This document shows positions 59,953 to 64,000 of a DNA stretch of 64,000 nt, one piece after another (positions within the stretch are counted from its first letter, which is position 1; each line of letters begins with the position of its first letter). The translations under genes were made by a program, and so were the position numbers. The notes under the pieces were generated by a model, which saw only the letters and a program-made list of their open reading frames with translations, was not told the DNA's origin and did not search any database. The stretch comes from Paramoeba atlantica (lineage: Eukaryota > Discosea). The stretch lies in the NCBI GenBank assembly GCA_977017575.1, contig CDRNVI010000138.1, positions 40,214-104,213 on the forward strand. The letters are read 5' to 3'.

Positions 59953-60905
59953 AGAATATCCAAAGAAACAGAGGAACTTTTTGAGTGTGGAGATGAAGAA
60001 GTTGTGAAAGTTCTTCTTGGAAACAAAAACAAACAATTTGAACTTGATATCAACTTCCACTTCAAAAACAAGAAGGTTTTTTTTTTTCAAACTCAATTTC
60101 TCTCTCTTTCTCTTTTCTCTCTCTCTCTTTTGTTGTTCTGATGGATTTTATTTGTTGTTGTGGGTTCATTGTTGGGTTGTTTCATGTGTGTTGTGTTGAT
60201 ATTTCTTTTGTTTTTATTCTTTTTTTAACAACTTTCTTTTTGTTAAAAGGATGGATGGACTGCTCTTCACATAGCTGCTTCCAAAGGTTTTGAACAAATT
60301 GTGAAAATTCTTGTTGAACATGGATCCGATGTTGATCTTCAAAACACAGTTTTGATTTTCATCATTTTCTCATTTTTATTTGTTGTTGTGGGTTCATTGT
60401 TAGTTTGTGTCATGTTGATTGTGAACAGTTGTGTTGTATGGTATTTCTTTTGTTTTTATTCTTTTTTTAACAACTTCTTTTTGTTAAAGTGTGGATGGAC
60501 CACTCTTCACTGTGCTGCTAATAGAGGTTTTGAACAAACTGTGAAAATTCTTATTGAACACAGATCCAACATTAATATTCAATCCCTAGTTTTCATTTCT
60601 TTTTCTTTTTTCTTTAATATTTTTGTTGCAACAGTTGATTTGTTGAATTGTGATGGGTGGGTGGGTGGGTGGGTGGGAAATGAAGAGTTGGAGGGGTTTG
60701 GAGTGGTTTTTTTTTAAACTCTCTTTTTTCTTATTTTTTTATTGTGTTAGGATGGGAAAACAGTGCTTGATGTTGCAAAAGATCAGAACATTGTTGCATT
60801 GATCATCCAATTGAAGGTTTTAATTTTTATTTCTCTCTCTTCTTTTTTTTTTGACATTTTCATCATTTCTTTCAATTTCCTTTCTTTTGATTGTTGTAGG
60901 GATGA
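59953..60905 (+). CDS. Small ankyrin-repeat protein, 5' end unresolved
   Basis: Exons encode about three to four ankyrin repeats: ELFECGDEEVVKVLLGNKNK (to 60075), DGWTALHIAASKGFEQIVKI with LVEHGSDVDLQNT (60250-60348), CGWTTLHCAANRGFEQTVKI with LIEHRSNINIQS (60492-60591), and DGKTVLDVAKDQNIVALII (60751-60816). A final tiny exon gives G-stop (TGA 60903-60905). All introns between repeats are phase 0. The obvious ATG at 59933 (MDDDDDEEYPKKQ) is in another frame from the first repeat. The ankyrin frame is open only from 59953, so an upstream exon, a frameshift in the GAT repeat, or a sequence error is needed. A protein-interaction role is likely; partner unknown. Confidence 0.75.
60120..60560 (+). 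repeat. Duplicated intron-plus-exon unit in the ankyrin gene
   Basis: The intron at 60076-60249 and the next intron at 60349-60491 share long near-identical segments: TTGTTGTGGGTTCATTGTT (60156 and 60382) and TTCTTTTGTTTTTATTC followed by TTTTTTTAACAACTT (near 60205 and 60445). The exons that follow them are also closely alike. So the repeat grew by copying an intron and its exon as one block. Confidence 0.9.
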
Positions 60906-61368
60906 ACAATAAAACCAGCTCAATCAACAAAAAGAGAAAATTAAAGTTTTGACAATAAAAAAACAACAATTTTCTTGGAGATATTTTGAAACATCTCAGA
61001 AATATTTTCAAAAAATCTCAAAGATATGTCAAGAAAAGAAGAAAACTAAATATTTGGAGATATTCTGAGTTTCTTAGATATCTCAAGACAACTTCAACTT
61101 TATTGACCAATCAAAACAAAACACATTGGCATTTTGAGTGAAAAACTTGAATATTTGAAGATTTCTCAGAGCAGTTTCAAGATTTCTCAAAATTTTTAAG
61201 ATTTCTTTCCAATTGTTACAATTATTTGTCACACAATTGAGCCCAGAAAAGGGCCTTTCTAAGAAAGTTTGTGAATATTGAGTGCCCTCCAGAAAAAACA
61301 ACATTCAAGAGGTTTAAGAAATCAAGAAAGAATCAATTTCAGGTGTTTAAAGTTAACCCTTTGGCCCC
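60906..61368. other. Intergenic spacer with degenerate AGATATTTC/TTTCTCAGA repeats
   Basis: No gene. From about 60970 to 61205 short related motifs (GAGATATT, ATATCTCA, GATTTCTCA) recur many times, suggesting an old low-order repeat. The rest is plain AT-rich sequence. Confidence 0.45.
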
Positions 61369-61578
61369 TTATAATGCATATTTGCATCATAAAAATGCTT
61401 TTTCAAAAGTTGAGATCTCTCACTTAGAGTGAGAAAAAGAAAATTAAAAAAAAATCAACAAATAGAGAGAAGGAATCTTTTTTAGTCTTCTCCTCTTTTT
61501 TGAATAAAAACTATTTCAATTCAACCCAGCACCATGCAAATCAAAAAAAGATTTTTATGATGCAAATGTGCATTATAA
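61369..61578. mobile_element. MITE-like element with 28-bp terminal inverted repeats
   Basis: The left end TTATAATGCATATTTGCATC + ATAAAAAT (61369-61396) matches the reverse complement of the right end (61551-61578) at 27 of 28 bases. The 210-bp interior has no coding potential. Ends read TTATAA, so a TTATAA or TTAA-like target duplication may be hidden in the inverted repeats. The mobilising family is unknown. Confidence 0.65.
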
Positions 61579-61611
61579 AAAATTTCTGTTTTGTGGATAT
61601 GTTCCCAAATA

Positions 61612-62035
61612 GGGTTGGTGCCCGTAGTTTAGTCGTAAATTCAACTATGTCCAACTCCAGGGGGGCGAGTTCAAATCCCAGTTTTTCAATATTATGGAAA
61701 ATTTTTCTGGTGCTGTAGAGTGATTTGATTGGAGTGAGGAGCTCTTGAAGAAGTGTGAAAATCGGAACAGGTTACATCTCAGCCCTGTCTGCTAAAAAGT
61801 TGAGGATAAATTCCCTTGGAAGGAGCTTTGGATTATTCTCCCTTCTGATGTGCATCCTCCAGCCTGAACTTGCAGAAGTTCTAAAGTTCAACATAAAGAC
61901 CGACTGAACTAAGCTGAAGTTTAAAACTTCACCTCTCATTAGAGGTTAAAAACAAACATAATTTAATGTAATTCAAATGGCTTAGATTAAGAACTACTAA
62001 TTGAATAAAGTCTGCCTCAAAAAGAAAAAAAAAAA
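61612..62035 (+). mobile_element. SINE with tRNA-like Pol III promoter and poly(A) tail
   Basis: About 424 bp flanked by perfect 16-bp direct repeats GATATGTTCCCAAATA (61596-61611 and 62036-62051). The head contains an A box TAGTTTAGTCG (61625-61635, fits TRGYNNANNNG) and a B box GTTCAAATC (61669-61677, fits GWTCRANNC) at tRNA-like spacing, but no foldable tRNA. The tail is AAAAAGAAAAAAAAAAA. The body matches no known gene. The intact target duplications suggest a fairly recent insertion by a LINE-type machinery. Confidence 0.88.
61625..61677 (+). promoter_or_regulatory. Internal Pol III promoter (A and B boxes) of the SINE
   Basis: A box at 61625-61635 and B box at 61669-61677, start-to-start distance 44 bases. 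Both match consensus. The region cannot be folded into a full cloverleaf: the T-arm stem and acceptor do not pair. Confidence 0.75.
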
Positions 62036-62051
62036 GATATGTTCCCAAATA

Positions 62052-62341
62052 AATTCTAAAACAGGACAATTTTTTTTCTGTTTTTCTTTTTTTTTTTTTG
62101 GTTTTTTTTATCAAACCAATTTTACCTTTTTTTTAGTAAAAAGGGGTTTTAAACAGGTTGGTTTTGGGTGGTCAGAACCCAACAACTTTTTTGGATTTGA
62201 GGGTGTATCTTCATTCCTCACAATCACAAAATTCCTTGATAAGAGTTTCATTTTTCAAAAGCCCAGAAAAATTCATTCAGAATCAACTTCTCTGCCTCCA
62301 AAAAAAAAAAAAATAGAGGGTTCAAGATACAATTAACAAAC
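62052..62341. other. Repeat-rich flank, probable LTR remainder of gypsy-like element
   Basis: AT-rich with T-runs (62082-62110) and an A-run (62300-62313). The part right of about 62314 continues the LTR-like sequence interrupted by the LINE at 62359. No coding gene is supported; a plus-strand frame of 111 codons crosses the SINE tail and is spurious. Confidence 0.4.
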
Positions 62342-62358
62342 AGAGAAATGGTGCAGAG

Positions 62359-63094
62359 TCAAAAACTATGCCTTGAATGAACTACTTTGTGAAATCCATA
62401 AGTTAGCAATGTGCTTTGATGAGATAGAATTCACCCATGTACCCTGAGAACTTAACAAGTGAGCTGATGCAATTGCAACTGCTGCAAGTTGGTCTAAAGA
62501 GGATGGAACATGTGCTGTGAATGACCATCATTGGGATCCAAGATCACAACATGTTGCAGAAACCAGTGAAGAGTGGATTATTTTGAATTCAACCCTGTGG
62601 AACTGGATCAATTCCCCCCTCACCCGTGACTGGACTTTCCCCATCCCCCCAGGGAATTTTGTAAGGAAATTCCAAGGAAACATGGTGACAACCCCCCATG
62701 TTTTGTTTCTGACCCAAACTGCTCTTGAGAATGCTCTAATTCTCCCTGTAATAATTACTAAAGATATCCAAGGATGGTTCCATCAGTTCCAAGAGAGCAA
62801 TCTGGTGAGGAGCTTTATTGAGGAAGATTTTCAAAGAAATGTAATTAACTTCATAGAAACCTCCAAACCAAATTCACTCCTTGGTTTTAGAAGGCAAACA
62901 ATCAAACACAAACCCCTTAGTGAGAACTAAAGTTGGTAAAGAAACTCCAATGCATCCCATGCTGAAGAGATCTTTGGATCTAACTCTTAATTTATCTTCC
63001 CTCCCCCCCCCCTTTCTTCCCCCCTCTTTTCCATCCTAGAGATGGTTTTTAACTCTAATAAATGGCACCTGGTGTCTGAACCTTAAAAAAAAAA
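62359..63094 (+). mobile_element. 5'-truncated LINE 3' end with RNase H remnant, flanked by 17-bp target-site duplications
   Basis: The insert lies between direct repeats AGAGAAATGGTGCAGAG (62342-62358 and 63095-63111) and ends in CTGAACCTT followed by an A-run. In frame from 62361 it reads NYALNELLCEIHKLAMCFDE, then EFTHVP-stop-ELNK-stop-ADAIATAAS. This is the end of an RNase H domain with two TGA stops in otherwise conserved positions. An open frame then continues to 62930 (WDPRSQHVAETSEEW and onward). Copies of its last about 40 bases recur inverted at the right edge of the window. Dead on arrival by 5' truncation and now mutated. Confidence 0.85.
62517..62930 (+). pseudogene. C-terminal part of a LINE ORF2-like protein, downstream of RNase H
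   Basis: The 137-codon open frame (starting MNDHHWDPRSQHV) is the continuation of the RNase H-containing frame, separated from it only by TGA codons at 62448-62450 and 62463-62465. The segment is Trp- and Ile-rich. I recognise no further domain. It is not an independent gene; the apparent ATG is internal. Confidence 0.7.
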
Positions 63095-63111
63095 AGAGAA
63101 ATGGTGCAGAG

Positions 63112-63681
63112 ATGAAACTGAGAAATAAACTCAGAAATCAAATCAGGGAAAAACAAGAGTGAGAGCTTTATTTTGACTTTGGTACTTAGCACTAACTATT
63201 CACAGAATGCAGAGGGCAAAGGACTAAGTCACCAAGTTCACCAAAAGGAAAAATGGAGGTTTGGGAACTGGATCAGCAATTCATTGAAGGGGAGAAATGG
63301 ATCAAAAGAGTGACATCATCATTGGAACAAAAAGACCACAAGCAAGCCTTAGGCTATTGTCAATTGACACTCCCAGTTGAGTCCTCTACGGAATAGTATG
63401 GAGATAGAGACAAGAACAGAGAACAAGAACAAAGAACAAAGAAAGAACAAGCTTGGTTCAATGTCTTTTATCAAATGCGTTCCAAAAGCCAAAAAGAACA
63501 AAAGAAAGTTTACACTCTTTCGCCCACAAATGGGTCCAAAGAACAAAACCTCTTTTGTACAAAAAAGGGCAACAAATAATTTACAATTATTCACAATCGG
63601 AAAACACACACAAAACAGTTCAGTGTTTCTGCTCACCAACAAAACGACAAAGTCAACAAAACCAACTATGACAACCCAACA
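63112..63681 (-). mobile_element. Probable LTR (U3-R part) of a gypsy-type chromovirus element
   Basis: On the minus strand the sequence starts TGTTGGGTTGTCATAG right after a polypurine tract GCGGGGGG (63682-63689), just downstream of a chromodomain ORF, as expected for a 3' LTR. A plausible AATAAA lies near 63168-63173. The LTR is interrupted by the LINE at 62359-63094 and probably resumes at 62314-62341. Its 3' end (CA) could not be fixed. Confidence 0.55.
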
Positions 63682-63689
63682 CCCCCCGC
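63682..63689 (-). other. Polypurine tract of the gypsy-like element
   Basis: GCGGGGGG on the minus strand directly before TGTTGGGTTGTCATAG. The position between the integrase stop and the LTR fits a plus-strand primer. Assignment rests on context. Confidence 0.5.
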
Positions 63690-63788
63690 AAGTGCACTTG
63701 CTCGCAATTCACGACACACAATAAAAACAAAACAAAACAAAAAGAACAAAACAACCAACACAACAAGCATCACAACAGAAATAGTTCC

Positions 63789-63953
63789 TCATTTCTTCTT
63801 TACATGCCGTGTCGATTTTCTCCACTTTGCATTGTATTCTCGAATCACATCATCTGCCAAAAAATCACTCGCAGGTTGCCAAGATGTCTCATCATAATAT
63901 TTCCATTTGACAAGGTACTCCTTCTCACCATCTTTGCCCCGATCATCCAAAAT
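63789..63953 (-). pseudogene. Chromodomain end of a Ty3/gypsy (chromovirus) integrase, truncated by LINE insertion
   Basis: The minus-strand frame reads KILDDRGKDGEKEYLVKWKY then YDETSWQPASDFLADDVIRE and a basic tail HVKKK-stop (TCA at 63789-63791 = TGA). EYLVKWKYY..TSWQP is the chromodomain core with aromatic cage residues, typical of the integrase C-terminus. Upstream, where VEK/IEKIL is expected, the frame runs into the A-tail of an inverted LINE copy, so the reading is broken there. A host chromodomain gene is less likely because of the adjacent polypurine tract and LTR-like sequence. Confidence 0.8.
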
Positions 63954-63956
63954 TTT

Positions 63957-64000
63957 CTTTTTTTTTTTTAAAGGTTCAGACACCAGGTGCCATTTATTAG
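63957..64000 (-). mobile_element. Second LINE copy (3' end only), running off the right edge
   Basis: The reverse complement of 63973-64000 is CTAATAAATGGCACCTGGTG followed by TCTGAACC, identical to the end of the LINE copy at 63055-63082. It is followed by its A-tail. Only the 3' terminus is within the window; the element continues to the right. Confidence 0.85.

Noticed and set aside
59433..59984. 183-codon plus-strand frame overlapping the Frizzled-like gene
   Set aside because: It lies opposite a coding exon with a signal peptide and cysteine-rich ectodomain, and has no domain of its own.
61612..61690. Intact tRNA gene
   Set aside because: A and B boxes are present, but the acceptor and T stems do not pair and the sequence is bounded by target-site duplications and an A-tail, so it is a SINE head.

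Overview
The window is AT-rich nuclear DNA from a free-living eukaryote. Genes are dense, rich in short introns, and set in long homopyrimidine and homopurine tracts. All coding regions read with the standard code, and TAA, TAG and TGA are all used as stops. The mix of Rho/Rac-type signalling genes (PAK/STE20 kinase with CRIB, BCH-RhoGAP, multi-RasGAP), a Frizzled-type seven-helix receptor and a chromodomain Ty3/gypsy element fits an amoebozoan-like or related unikont protist. The species cannot be named from the sequence. No tRNA, rRNA, CRISPR array or bacterial-type operon was seen.

Layout, left to right. 350-2012 (+): proteasome lid subunit RPN7/PSMD6. 2092-2886 (-): V-ATPase subunit F. 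3291-6436 (+): an LRR protein with a cysteine-rich cluster. 6724-7732 (-): MAF1, the RNA polymerase III repressor. 8403-35513 (+): one enormous gene for midasin (MDN1/Rea1), with all six AAA modules, a long linker, an acidic tract and the C-terminal MIDAS domain, broken by several dozen introns. 35879-40743 (-): zinc-ribbon/BCH/RhoGAP protein. 41256-44616 (+): MFS transporter. 44772-49349 (-): protein with three consecutive RasGAP-like domains. 50421-51091 (-): Sm protein G. 51294-52564 (+): isopentenyl-diphosphate isomerase. 52981-57783 (+): PAK-like kinase. 57883-59748 (-): Frizzled-like receptor. About 59.95-60.9 kb (+): small ankyrin-repeat protein.

From about 61 kb to the right edge no host gene is visible. 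This part is a repeat cluster: a MITE-like inverted-repeat element, a SINE with a tRNA-like Pol III promoter and 16-bp target-site duplications, a 5'-truncated LINE 3' end carrying an RNase H remnant with 17-bp target-site duplications, and the 3' end of a gypsy-type element (chromodomain, polypurine tract, LTR) broken by a second, inverted LINE copy at the edge.

The genes are mostly core housekeeping (proteasome, V-ATPase, Pol III control, ribosome maturation, splicing, isoprenoids) interleaved with a small-GTPase signalling set (RhoGAP, RasGAP, PAK). The most unusual recurrent signal is a set of local duplicates of exon pieces. Some are decayed and lie beside the true exon (RhoGAP, MFS, MDN1 twice). 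Others are intact and in use (ankyrin, PAK, RasGAP). Introns also mostly start GTTTTT or GTTYTTT rather than GTAAGT.
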